From DATKRB01 sp036501425 (GTDB lineage: Bacteria > Actinomycetota > Acidimicrobiia > Acidimicrobiales > RAAP-2), in contig DASYAI010000056.1 in assembly GCA_036501425.1 (NCBI GenBank), positions 124,001 through 188,000 of the forward strand: DNA of 64,000 bases, given 5' to 3'. Each line of letters begins with the position of its first letter. The stretch's first letter is position 1. Both the position numbers and the translations under genes were made by a program. This document shows, piece by piece, positions 39,407-49,692 of this stretch. The notes beneath the pieces were generated by a model. The model was not told where the DNA came from. It did not search any database and saw only the letters and a program-made list of their open reading frames with translations.

Positions 39407-41294
39407 GCTCCCCGGCGACTCGCGGTGCCGGCTCGGTCGGGGCCGGCCAGAGCCGGATCCGAGCGGGCGGCAGCCCGACCGAGCAAGGGGAACCGATCGG
39501 CAGGTCCAGCCGGCCCGGCACGACGACCTCCAGCTCGAATCCCGGGGCCAAGGACACCAGGAGCTCGGTGCTGGTCCCGAGATCCGCCACGTCGACGACC
39601 ATCGCCCGATACGGGCCGGCGGTGGCCAACGCGACCTCTTCGGAGCGGACGCACCAGCGCACGCGAGCGCCGTTCGGCAACCCGCACGTGTCCATGGCGA
39701 TCGACACCCCGCCGACGTCGACCGATCCCCGGCTCGCCACCCGACCGGTCAAGATGTTGCGGATCCCGATCAGGCGAGCCACCTCGGGGGAGGCCGGCCG
39801 TTCGAAGACTTCCTCCGTGGTCCCGGCCTGAAGGATCCGGCCGTGATCGAGGACGACGACCTCGTCGGCGAGATACGCGGCTTCCTGCGGATCGTGGGTC
39901 ACCAGGACGGTGGAGATCGTGCTCTCACGCCGGAGCCGCCGGAGCTCGGTCCGTAGTTCGTGGCGGACGGGGCTGTCGAGAGCGGAAAAGGGCTCGTCGA
40001 GCAGCAGCAGGGCGGGAGACCGTGACAGGGCTTGGGCCAGGGAGACCCGCTGGCGTTGGCCACCCGACAGCTCGTCGGGGAACCGATTCTCGAGGCCCGA
40101 GAGGCCGAGCCGCCCCAGCCAGTAGGCGGCCAGTCCCTCGTCGGCGTCTACACCGAAGGTGGCCTGCTGCCAGACGGTCAGGTGCGGGAAGAGGGCGTAG
40201 CCCTGGGGGACGTAGCCGATCCGGCGATCCTCCACGGCGACGCCGTCCATGCACCGGTCGCCGTAGCGCACGGTCCCGCCGGCCGGTCCGAGGAAACCGG
40301 CCAGCCCTCGCAAGGTCGCCGACTTACCCGATCCCGACGGTCCGAGGACCGCCAGGCTCGCGCCGCTGGCCCGATAGGCGACCTGTAGTCGGAACGTGCC
40401 GAGCCAGGCGTCGAGGTCCCAGGCGACCGGAGCCGGCCGGGCCGGGCGGGGACGCCTGGGCGCCGGCACGACGGCACGGGCGGGACGGCGCCGGTGGCGG
40501 AGACGTCCGCCGAAGGCCACCAGCGCGGCGACACCGAGCCCGAGCGCGGTGGGGGCCTGCGTGGCCGGGATGCCGGTGCTCGAGAACTGGATGTAGGTGA
40601 GCACGGGCAGCGTGTAGGGATGGTACGAGAGGACGACCGTCGCGCCGTACTCGCCGAACGCCCGCAGCCACGACAGCACCAGTCCGGCACGGATCCCCGG
40701 CCAGGCCAGCGGCAGCTGGACCCGCCAGAAGCGGGACAGCTCCCGGTGCCCCAGGGCCGCCGCGTGCTCGGCGATCACCGGGTCCACGGCGGCGAACGCC
40801 GAGCGGGCGCTGATGACGAGAAAGGGCGAGGCCACGAAGGTCTGGGCGAGGACGATCCCGGCCAACGAGTCGGTGAGATGTCGGCCGAAGGCCTGGCCGA
40901 CGGTGCTGTAGGGCCCGACCAGCTCGACCAGCAGGATGCCGCTCATCAGCGGTGGCAGGGCCAGCGGAAGCAGCACGACCACGCCGACCAGGGCGGCCAG
41001 CCGCCCGCGGGAGCGCGCCAGCACGTAGGCGAGTGGTATGCCCAAGGCGGCGACGAGACCGGTGCTGATAGTGGCGGTCACCACCGACACGTAGAGCGCA
41101 CCGAGGAGGCCGGGCGTCCCGAAGCCCCGGTCATGGGATGCCCCCAGGTGGAAGAGGAAGACGACGATGGGGACGACCAGGTACAGCACGAGCAGGCCGC
41201 CCAGCCACGGCAGCGGCGTGGTCGAGAACCCCCGCCTGGTCGGGTTGGGGGGCCACCTCCGCACGCGCCCGGCGGCGCCGTCGCCGGTGCTCAC
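39366..41294 (-). CDS. Fused molybdate ABC transporter permease-ATPase ModBC
   Basis: About 642 residues from a GTG that overlaps the modA stop. Residues 1-255 are a ModB-like permease with five or six helices and an EAA loop (EHAAALGHRELSRFWRVQLP). Residues about 275-640 are a ModC-like ATPase: Walker A GPSGSGKSAT, Q-loop YVPQGYALF, signature ELSGGQRQRVSLAQAL, Walker B LLLLDEPFSALD and a His switch VLVTHDPQEA. A C-terminal TOBE-like region follows. The reading frame is continuous through the Pro/Arg linker near residue 260. It imports molybdate delivered by ModA. Confidence 0.93.
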   Translation of the reverse strand: MSTGDGAAGRVRRWPPNPTRRGFSTTPLPWLGGLLVLYLVVPIVVFLFHLGASHDRGFGTPGLLGALYVSVVTATISTGLVAALGIPLAYVLARSRGRLAALVGVVVLLPLALPPLMSGILLVELVGPYSTVGQAFGRHLTDSLAGIVLAQTFVASPFLVISARSAFAAVDPVIAEHAAALGHRELSRFWRVQLPLAWPGIRAGLVLSWLRAFGEYGATVVLSYHPYTLPVLTYIQFSSTGIPATQAPTALGLGVAALVAFGGRLRHRRRPARAVVPAPRRPRPARPAPVAWDLDAWLGTFRLQVAYRASGASLAVLGPSGSGKSATLRGLAGFLGPAGGTVRYGDRCMDGVAVEDRRIGYVPQGYALFPHLTVWQQATFGVDADEGLAAYWLGRLGLSGLENRFPDELSGGQRQRVSLAQALSRSPALLLLDEPFSALDSPVRHELRTELRRLRRESTISTVLVTHDPQEAAYLADEVVVLDHGRILQAGTTEEVFERPASPEVARLIGIRNILTGRVASRGSVDVGGVSIAMDTCGLPNGARVRWCVRSEEVALATAGPYRAMVVDVADLGTSTELLVSLAPGFELEVVVPGRLDLPIGSPCSVGLPPARIRLWPAPTEPAPRVAGELSDGRAGSTRWSP

Positions 41295-42214
41295 TTCGAG
41301 CGCAAGCTGGCCCGCAGCGCTCGCGGAACCTTGCCGGCTCCGGTCACCTTCGGCGGGGTCATCAGGCGCAGCCCGTCGTGGTCGAGGATCGACCTCCCCA
41401 GACGGCCGAACAAGAACGCCACGAAGGCCTGCGCCGCCTTGGCGTGCGGCGCCCGGTTGACCACCGTCACGGTGTACTCGCCTTGATAGTGGATGCTGCC
41501 GAGCGAGATGGTGGGTATGCCTGCGGCCTTGGCCTCGCTGGCGTAGAAGAACCCGGCGCCGACCTGGCCGGCCTGAAGGAGTCCCACCAGGGACTGCTCG
41601 GGATAGACCCCCGACGTACCGGTGGTGAGCTGGGCGAGCGAGGGCTGGTGATACTCGGAGGCCGCCCGGGTGAGGGCCTCGACCGCCAGCTCGCCCTTCG
41701 GATCGGTCGCCGGGTCGGTCCGACCCAGGACGAACCCGGGCTCGGTGACCACCTGGTACCAGGGCTTCGACCGGAGGGCGGCGGCGAACGGGCTCGTGGG
41801 GTTGTAGCCGATGACCAGCGGCGAGCTGGCGAACGTGGCGTACCACGAAACCCAGTCTCCGTTGGCGTCCCCCTCCAATGTGGCGTTCACCGCCGGACTG
41901 GCGCTCACGAAGACGTCGGCCAGCTGGGTCTTGCCCTTGATCTCGCTGGCCAGCGCGTCGGAGCCGCCCGAGAACCCGCTGAAGGTGTCGCCGGTCTCGG
42001 CATCGAAGGCGGGACCGATGCCCTGCTCCATGAGCCCGACCAACGAACCGGCGTACAGGACGTCGACCGGCCCGGTCCCCTCTTTCGCTGCGGCCGCCGG
42101 GCCGACGGCGGCTCCGACGAACACCGAGCCGACAAGGGCGCAGAGCGCGCCGACCAGGCCGAGGGCGCGAGCGTTCGACCGTCGTGCTGCATGGGCTTTC
42201 GAGGGCGGAATCAC
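41291..42214 (-). CDS. modA: Molybdate-binding protein ModA
   Basis: About 307 residues from a GTG; the frame can be extended to an ATG at 42271, but that start has no ribosome binding site and would place 19 non-signal residues first. Signal peptide (RALGLVGALCALVGSVFVGAAVG...AAA), then DVLYAGSLVGLMEQGIGPAFDAE, FSGGSDALASEIKGK, ADVFVSASPAVN and a C-terminal AFVAFLFGRLGRSILDHDGL. This is the substrate-binding fold of ModA/WtpA; the longer form with DVLYAGSL is closer to WtpA-type tungstate/molybdate proteins. It acts outside the membrane and feeds ModBC. Confidence 0.9.
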   Translation of the reverse strand: MIPPSKAHAARRSNARALGLVGALCALVGSVFVGAAVGPAAAAKEGTGPVDVLYAGSLVGLMEQGIGPAFDAETGDTFSGFSGGSDALASEIKGKTQLADVFVSASPAVNATLEGDANGDWVSWYATFASSPLVIGYNPTSPFAAALRSKPWYQVVTEPGFVLGRTDPATDPKGELAVEALTRAASEYHQPSLAQLTTGTSGVYPEQSLVGLLQAGQVGAGFFYASEAKAAGIPTISLGSIHYQGEYTVTVVNRAPHAKAAQAFVAFLFGRLGRSILDHDGLRLMTPPKVTGAGKVPRALRASLRSK

Positions 42215-42435
42215 GTCACCGGTGTACCGCAGATACGGCGTTTCAACCGCAAACTGACGGACGATCCCCATGAAGAGGAGGGAGACAGCGGTATCTGCGT
42301 CCGAGCGTACGAGGCGGACTGCTCCCGGCGAGGCAGCCTCCAGCGCGCCGTCAGGGCGAGGCGGACCCCCTCCGGGGCGCGTCCGGGCGGGCTCCTCCGA
42401 CGATTGCCGAGCTGGAGTTCGGGTAGTGGCTCCAG

Positions 42436-42693
42436 ATGACGATCATTGCGCCCTCTGTCAACCACGGCCAGCTGCCGGCGGCTCCCGCACCGCCTCGCGC
42501 CGAGCCGTTCGCCGATCTCGTCGATCTCGTCGATCTCGGGCAGGACCGCGGTCCGTCCCATCAGCGGCGGCCCGGCTGGTTCGAGGCCAATCCGGGCTGT
42601 TTCATGCGGCTGGTCGGCACCGCGATCGGCGTGGCGGCGTTGGCGGTCGGCGCTCGGATCGCCTGGGGAAGGGTTGCCGCCCGGACCCACTAG
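42436..42693 (+). CDS. Possible small membrane protein
   Basis: 85 residues with one C-terminal hydrophobic helix (LVGTAIGVAALAVGARIAW) and an acidic DLVDLVDLG stretch. It stands alone between modA (divergent) and the formate dehydrogenase operon (convergent). No family recognised and no good ribosome binding site, so it could be a chance frame. Confidence 0.35.
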   Translation: MTIIAPSVNHGQLPAAPAPPRAEPFADLVDLVDLGQDRGPSHQRRPGWFEANPGCFMRLVGTAIGVAALAVGARIAWGRVAARTH

Positions 42694-42741
42694 GCCGCAC
42701 GCCCGAAGCCGCCCGATCCGGCACGTCCAGCTCGCGCCTCG

Positions 42742-44301
42742 CTACGGCTGGGGTGCCTCTTCGCGGGGTCCGGGAGCGCCGAGGATGACGTCGGGGACGG
42801 GGGCGGGCTCGCGGTCAGGCCCTCGAGAACCAGTTACCTCCCTCCGCAACTCGAAGTGGTGATCTGCGGTGAGAGCCACCATGCTCCGGGCCCGGGGCAT
42901 CGCCTCGGGAAGAAGGCCACGGCAGATCTTCAAGGTCGTGATCCCGACCACCGCCGGCACGACCAGCACCGCCACCCGGAGCACCCAGACCATGACGCCC
43001 ACTGAGACGCCGAGGAACCCAGCCAGGACGTCGTCTCCCCCGGCGAACAGCAGCATGAAGTAGAAGGCGAACACCGTCGCCCCCAGTGCCGTGTGCAGGG
43101 GCCGTCGCCGCGGCGCCACCAATAGGTGATGGATCTCCCGATCGCCGGTCCAGACCCGGTCGACCAGGGGCCAGGCGTAGAGGAAGAGGAAGGTGGCGAC
43201 CGGCAGTACCACTGCGGGCACGAAGACGACCCAGACCACCGTGTGGCCCCAGCCGGTCCACTCCCAGCTCGGCATCAGCCGGAGCGCTCCTTCAAGCCAG
43301 CCGGTGTACCAGTCCGGCTGGGCAGCGGAGCTGGCCTTGGACGGGTCGTAGGCGCCGTACTGCCAGATCGGGTCGATCTGGGCGAGCCCTGCCATGATCC
43401 CGAGCACGCCGGCCACCATCAGGAGGAGGCCGGTGGTCTTTGCCACGAAGGTCGGCCACATGGGCAATCCCACGACGTTCTTCTCCGTCCGCCCTTCCCC
43501 GGGCCATTGGGTGTGCTCCTGGCGGAAGATCAAGGCGAGATGAGCGCCCAGCAACCCGAAAAGGAGCAAGGGGACGATGAAGATGTGGGCGACGAAGAAC
43601 CGGTGCAGGGTGTCGGGTCCGGGTGGGTTGCCCCCATAGATCCAGAAGGCCAAGTACGAGCCGACGAAGGGGATCGACTCCACGATGCCGTAGCCGATGC
43701 GCACGCCCGTGCCCGACAGCAGGTCGTCAGGGAGCGAGTAGCCGAGGTAGCCGTTCACGATGGCCACCATGAGCAACGTGACGCCGATGGCCCAGTTCAT
43801 CCCCCTCGGCTTTCGGTACGCCGAGGTGAAGAAGACCCGGGACATATGCACCACGATGGCCCCGATGAAGATGTCGGCGGCCCAGTGGTGCATCTGGCGG
43901 ACGAGCAGTCCGGCCCGGACGCCGAACGACAGGTTCATCGACGACGCGAACGCTTCCGAGACGCGCTGGCCGTCCAGGGGCCGGTAAGGTCCGTGGTAGA
44001 TCACCTTCACCGACGAGGGCACGTAGTACAAGGTCAGGAAGACGCCGGTGGCCACCAGCACGACGAAACAGTAGAGGGCGATCTCGCCGAGGAAGAAGGA
44101 CCAGTGGTCGGGGAAGATCTTGTCCAGCAGGCTGTGACCGAACTGGGCCGCGCCGGTCCGGTCGTCCAGCTCACGAACTGCTCGCCTGGTCGCTTTGCCC
44201 GCGCTGGGCACCCGAGCGCGCACCTCCGCCTTGGCGCGCTCGATCGGCTTCGGCCGGTGCCGATCGACGTACCGCCACACCCAGCGGCTGACCGGGCCCA
44301 C
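42742..44301 (-). CDS. QcrB-like cytochrome b in formate dehydrogenase operon
   Basis: 519 residues, about eight or nine membrane helices. Heme ligand pattern in helices 2 and 4: RQMHHWAADIFIGAIVVHMSR and FFVAHIFIVPLLLFGLLGAHL. Quinol-site motif PDWYTGWLEGALRLMP, the actinobacterial form of PEWY. This is the cytochrome b of bc complexes, yet no Rieske or cytochrome c gene is near. The gene follows the NrfD-like subunit by 11 bases as last gene of the operon. It may take electrons from formate dehydrogenase to quinone or link the complex to a standard bc complex encoded elsewhere. Confidence 0.9.
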   Translation of the reverse strand: MGPVSRWVWRYVDRHRPKPIERAKAEVRARVPSAGKATRRAVRELDDRTGAAQFGHSLLDKIFPDHWSFFLGEIALYCFVVLVATGVFLTLYYVPSSVKVIYHGPYRPLDGQRVSEAFASSMNLSFGVRAGLLVRQMHHWAADIFIGAIVVHMSRVFFTSAYRKPRGMNWAIGVTLLMVAIVNGYLGYSLPDDLLSGTGVRIGYGIVESIPFVGSYLAFWIYGGNPPGPDTLHRFFVAHIFIVPLLLFGLLGAHLALIFRQEHTQWPGEGRTEKNVVGLPMWPTFVAKTTGLLLMVAGVLGIMAGLAQIDPIWQYGAYDPSKASSAAQPDWYTGWLEGALRLMPSWEWTGWGHTVVWVVFVPAVVLPVATFLFLYAWPLVDRVWTGDREIHHLLVAPRRRPLHTALGATVFAFYFMLLFAGGDDVLAGFLGVSVGVMVWVLRVAVLVVPAVVGITTLKICRGLLPEAMPRARSMVALTADHHFELRREVTGSRGPDREPAPVPDVILGAPGPREEAPQP

Positions 44302-44312
44302 GACGCCGCCGA

Positions 44313-45427
<1,115 letters not shown>

Positions 45428-45431
<4 letters not shown>

Positions 45432-46438
45432 GCGCACCGCCGTCCTTGTCCCCCCGAAAAGGCGGCCATCACGGCCGCCCCCAGAGCCACCGCGGCCAGC
45501 GCCGCCCGGGCGTACATCGAGGGGAGGTCACGGGTGGTGACCACGGGGTCGGGCGGAAGCCCGTAGACCTCCGGCTCGTCCAACAGCAGGAAGAACGCTC
45601 CGTTTCCCCCGACGCCGTCGTTTGGATCGTGGCCGTAGAGCCGGGCCTCGCCGACACCCGCCTGGTGGAGCTGCGAGACCCGCCCGGCTGCTCGCTCGTG
45701 CAGCTCCTCCAGCGGGCCGAACTGGATCGAGTCGGTCGGGCAGGCCTTGGCGCAGGCCGGCTCCTGACCGACGCCCAGCCGGTCGTAGCACAGGGTGCAC
45801 TTCCACATCCGCCCGTCCCCGGGCCGTTGGCCGATGACCCCGTACGGGCAGGCGGGCACGCAGTAGCCGCAGCCGTTGCAGATGTCCTCTTGCACCACCA
45901 CCGTCCCGAACTCGGTCCGGAACAACGCGCCGGTCGGGCAGACGTCCAGGCAAGCGGCCTCGGTGCAGTGCTTGCAGACGTCCGAGGACATGAGCCACCG
46001 GAAGCCCCGCTCGTCGTCCCCGCCGCCCAACCGATCGGGCGTGGCCCGGCCACTCGATGCAGGAAGATCGCGCAGGCGCACCGGTTCGCCCGGGTCGCCG
46101 ACTGGCCGGGCGGCCGCCCCGGTGGTCTGCGACCCGAGGGACTTTCGTTGCTCGATGAACGCGACGTGGCGCCAGGTGTCCGAGCCGAGCCCCCGCGTGT
46201 TGTCGTAGGACATGCCGGTGAACACCAGGCCGTCCTCCGGCACGTGGTTCCACTCCTTGCAGGCCACCTCGCAGGCCTTGCAACCAATGCAGACGGAGGT
46301 GTCGGTGAAGAACCCCATCCGCGGTGGCGCTTCCCGATGCCCGCTGGACTCGGCCGCCTGCTGGCCGTTGGCGAAGGCTCCGGCGTCGAACAATCCCCAC
46401 CCTCGCCGGTCGGCCCGCTGGGCCGGCACCGGGGTCAT
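45428..46438 (-). CDS. fdhB: Formate dehydrogenase iron-sulfur (beta) subunit
   Basis: About 336 residues, ATG overlapping the fdhA stop (ATGA). Four ferredoxin-type clusters: CIGCKACEVACKEW; CKHCTEAACLDVCPTG; CNGCGYCVPACPYG; and a fourth made from CTLCYDR...CAKACPTD. The C-terminal helix (MYARAALAAVALGAAVMAAF) is a membrane anchor as in FdnH/FdoH. It carries electrons from the molybdenum subunit to the membrane subunit. An Arg/Pro-rich insertion (about 100-135) separates the first two clusters. Confidence 0.95.
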
Positions 46439-49400
46439 GCCGTCACCCCCATGCCGGTCTCGGGTGTGATCCCGGCCCGGCGCTGGTAGGCCTGGACCAG
46501 CTCCGTGCGCCCGGGCCCGCGGGGGCGCCGACCCGGGCGGATGTCGGCGGTCAGGGCCTTGTCCTCCTGGATGTGGACGTTGGGGTCCAGGGAGATCGAG
46601 GTGAGCTCGTTGGCCGCGTCGCCCCTGGTGTAGCCGTTGGGGCCCCAGTGGAACGGCACCCCGATCTGGTGGACGACCCGGTCCGCGACGACCAGCGGCG
46701 CCATGCGGTCGGTAACGAGGACCCGGGCTTCGATGGCGTTGCGGGCAGTCACCAGGGTGGCCCAGCCGCCGTGCTCCAGCTTCCGCTCGGCGGCCAGCTC
46801 GGGCGAGACCTCCACGAACATCTCGGGCTGCAGCTCGGCGAGGTACGGCTGCCACCGAGTCATCCCGCCGGCAGTGAAATGCTCGGTCAGCCGGCACGTG
46901 GTGATCACGTACGGGTACACGTCGGCGCCGGGCTCGCTGCCACTCGGGTGGTAACGGTTGAGCTCGCGCGAGAAGACCTGGCGCACCGGGTTGCGTTGCT
47001 GGGGATAGAAGGCGTTGTCGAAGGGTGACTCCTGGGGCTCGTAGTGGGTCGGTAGCGGCCCGTCGGTCAGGCCGGCCGGGACGAACAACCAGCCCTTGCC
47101 GTCTGCCTGCATGATGAACGGATCGGTTCCCGACAGCGCGTCGGGTCCCTCGGCGCCGGGGGGAGGCCGGTAGTCGGGGGACTTGTCGGCGGCGAAGTCG
47201 GGAATGTCGTGGCCGGTCCACTTCGCCTCATCGGGGTCCCACCACACCAGGGCCTTGCTCTCGCTCCACGGGCTCCCGTCGGGCCGGGCAGCGGCCCGGT
47301 TGTACAGGATCCGCCGATTGGCCGGCCACGCCCAGGCCCACTCGGGACCGAGCCAGTTCTGCTGGCTGGCCGGCTTCTTGCGGGCGGCCTGGTTGATACC
47401 GTCCGCGAAGACCCCGCAGTAGATCCAGCAGCCGCAGGCGGTGGAGCCGTCCTCGTTCAGCTGCTCGTAGGAGGCGAGGGGCCGGCCCTGGTCGTCCCAT
47501 CCGTTGATCTCGGCCAGCACCGCCTCGGCGACGGGCTCGTCGAGACTCCCCTCGACGGGGTAGTCCCACGTGAGGTCGAGGATCGGGCGGTCCATCTCGT
47601 CGGTCGAGCCCGCCAGCTTCTCGCGGATCTTGCGGCCGAGGTGGTACATGAACCACAGGTCGCTTCGGGCGTCGCCTTCGGGCTCGACCGCCTGGAAGTG
47701 CCACTGGAGCATCCGGTTGGTGTTGGTGAAGGCGCCGTTCTTCTCGGTGTGACTGGCCGCGGGGAAGAAGAACACCTCGGTCCCGATGTCCTCGGTCCGC
47801 ATCTCCCCGCTCTCGATCTCGGGTCCGTCCTTCCACCAGGTGGCGCTCTCGATGAGGGAGAAGTCCCGGACCACCAACCATTCGAGGTTGGCCATCCCGA
47901 ATCGCTGGGCTCGCGAGTTGGCCGAGCCGACGGCCGGGTTCTGGCCCATCAGGAAATAGCCTTTGCAGATCCCGTCCAGCTGGGCCAGGGTCGTCTCGTA
48001 GGTGCTGTGGCTCCCGGTGAGGCGGGGGATGTAGTCGAAGCAGAAGTCGTTGTCAGGCGTTGCTGCTGGCCCCCACCACGCCTTGAGCAGGCTGACCATG
48101 TAGGACTTCATCAGTCCCCAGTAGCCGGTGCCGGCGGCCTCGCCGGCGACATACGCGTCCAGGTCCTCGTGGGCGTGGGCGTGGGGCATGGGCAGGTAGC
48201 CGGGAAGCAGGTTGAAGAGCGTGGGCACGTCGGTCGAGCCTTGGATGCTGGCATGGCCCCGTAGGGCCTGGATCCCGCCGCCGGGCCGTCCGATGTTGCC
48301 CAGCAGGAGCTGGAGCACTGAGGCCGCCCGGATGAACTGCGCGCCGACGGTGTGCTGGGTCCAGCCCACGGCGTAGACGAAGGCGGTCGTCCGGTCGGGT
48401 CCCGATGCGGCGGTGATCGTACGGCAGACCCGGTCGAAGAGCTCGGGCGGCACGCCGCACACCTCCTGGACCAGCTGCGGGGTGTACCGCGCATAGTGAC
48501 GCTTCAGGATCTGGAAGACGCAGCGGGGGTGCTGGAGGGTCTCGTCGCGCTCGGCTTCGACGTTGAGGGAGGGGCCACCGGACCCGTGGGACTCCGACCC
48601 TCCCGCTTGGCTGACGGTGGAGCCGCCCTTGGTCCGCTCGTCGAACTGCTCGTCCCGCTCGCCTGACGCCGATTGGACGTCGGCGGCCTCGTACTGCCAG
48701 CTTTTGGGATCGTAGTGGCGGTTCTCCTCGTCGAGACCGGAAAAGATACCGCCGAGGTCCTCGGTGTCCAAGAAGTCCTCGTTGATGATGGCGGGGGCGT
48801 TGGTGTAGGCGAGCACGTAGTCGTGGAACCACTTGTCGTTGGCCAGGACGTAATTGATGATCCCACCGAGGAAGGCGATGTCGGCCCCGGCCCGAAGGGG
48901 GACGTACATGTCGGCGAGGGCGCTGGTTCGGGTGAATCGGGGATCGACGTGGATGACGGTGGCACCGCGGGCCTTGGCCTCCATGACCCACTGGAAGCCG
49001 ACCGGGTGGGCCTCGGCGAAGCTGGACCCCTCGATGACGATGCAGTCCGAGTTCTGCAGGTCCTGCATGCACGTGGTGGCCCCGCCCCGGCCGAAAGAGG
49101 TGCCGAGCCCGGCAACCGTCGAGCTGTGGCAGACCCGGGCCTGGTTCTCCACCTGGATGACTCCCAGGCTGGTCCACAACTTCTTGATGAGGTAGTTCTC
49201 CTCGTTGTCCAGGGTTGCTCCGCCCAGACTGGCGATGCCGAGGGTCCGTCGGACGTCGGTGCCCTCCTCGTCCGACCATTGCCAGTTGTCCCGCCGGGTG
49301 GCGATCACCCGGTCGGCCACCATGTCGAGCGCCCGCTCGAGCTCGATGGGCTCCCAGTCGGTGGCGTGGGGGGGCCGGTACAGGCACTGGTGGCGCCGGG

Positions 49401-49692
49401 CCGACCCGGTCGTGAGCTGCAACGACGCCGAGCCCTTGGGGCAGAGCCGGCCCCGGCTGACCGGAGAGTCGGGATCACCCTCGATCTGGACGACCTTGCC
49501 GTCCTTGACGTACACGTTCTGAGCGCAGCCGACCCCGCAGTAGGGACACACGGACTTGACCACCTTGTCGGCACCGGCGGTCCGGGGCCCAAGGCGGCCC
49601 GAGGCGGGCGACTTGACCCCGGCGCCGCGCCCGAAGCGGTCTCCCGATCGCAGCTGCCGCAGCACGGCCCAGTCCATGATCCCGAGGTTCAT
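46435..49692 (-). CDS. fdhA: Formate dehydrogenase alpha subunit, cysteine type
   Basis: 1085 residues. 4Fe-4S ligand motif CPYCGVGCAQN with a later RGRLCPKG, molybdopterin-guanine-dinucleotide domains and the active-site segment ENQARVCHSSTVAGLGTSFG. The Sec of E. coli FdnG is Cys here (C188, a TGC codon), so no selenocysteine machinery is needed. It keeps the His beside it and the GRGGATT loop. No twin-arginine signal is seen at the N-terminus, unlike FdnG/FdoG, suggesting a cytoplasmic active site. A Ser/Glu/Gly-rich insertion lies at about 340-385. The gene overlaps the upstream hemerythrin gene and downstream fdhB. Confidence 0.95.
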   Translation of the reverse strand: MNLGIMDWAVLRQLRSGDRFGRGAGVKSPASGRLGPRTAGADKVVKSVCPYCGVGCAQNVYVKDGKVVQIEGDPDSPVSRGRLCPKGSASLQLTTGSARRHQCLYRPPHATDWEPIELERALDMVADRVIATRRDNWQWSDEEGTDVRRTLGIASLGGATLDNEENYLIKKLWTSLGVIQVENQARVCHSSTVAGLGTSFGRGGATTCMQDLQNSDCIVIEGSSFAEAHPVGFQWVMEAKARGATVIHVDPRFTRTSALADMYVPLRAGADIAFLGGIINYVLANDKWFHDYVLAYTNAPAIINEDFLDTEDLGGIFSGLDEENRHYDPKSWQYEAADVQSASGERDEQFDERTKGGSTVSQAGGSESHGSGGPSLNVEAERDETLQHPRCVFQILKRHYARYTPQLVQEVCGVPPELFDRVCRTITAASGPDRTTAFVYAVGWTQHTVGAQFIRAASVLQLLLGNIGRPGGGIQALRGHASIQGSTDVPTLFNLLPGYLPMPHAHAHEDLDAYVAGEAAGTGYWGLMKSYMVSLLKAWWGPAATPDNDFCFDYIPRLTGSHSTYETTLAQLDGICKGYFLMGQNPAVGSANSRAQRFGMANLEWLVVRDFSLIESATWWKDGPEIESGEMRTEDIGTEVFFFPAASHTEKNGAFTNTNRMLQWHFQAVEPEGDARSDLWFMYHLGRKIREKLAGSTDEMDRPILDLTWDYPVEGSLDEPVAEAVLAEINGWDDQGRPLASYEQLNEDGSTACGCWIYCGVFADGINQAARKKPASQQNWLGPEWAWAWPANRRILYNRAAARPDGSPWSESKALVWWDPDEAKWTGHDIPDFAADKSPDYRPPPGAEGPDALSGTDPFIMQADGKGWLFVPAGLTDGPLPTHYEPQESPFDNAFYPQQRNPVRQVFSRELNRYHPSGSEPGADVYPYVITTCRLTEHFTAGGMTRWQPYLAELQPEMFVEVSPELAAERKLEHGGWATLVTARNAIEARVLVTDRMAPLVVADRVVHQIGVPFHWGPNGYTRGDAANELTSISLDPNVHIQEDKALTADIRPGRRPRGPGRTELVQAYQRRAGITPETGMGVTA

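Noticed and set aside
49129..49131. Selenocysteine in formate dehydrogenase
   Set aside because: The active-site codon is TGC (Cys), not in-frame TGA.
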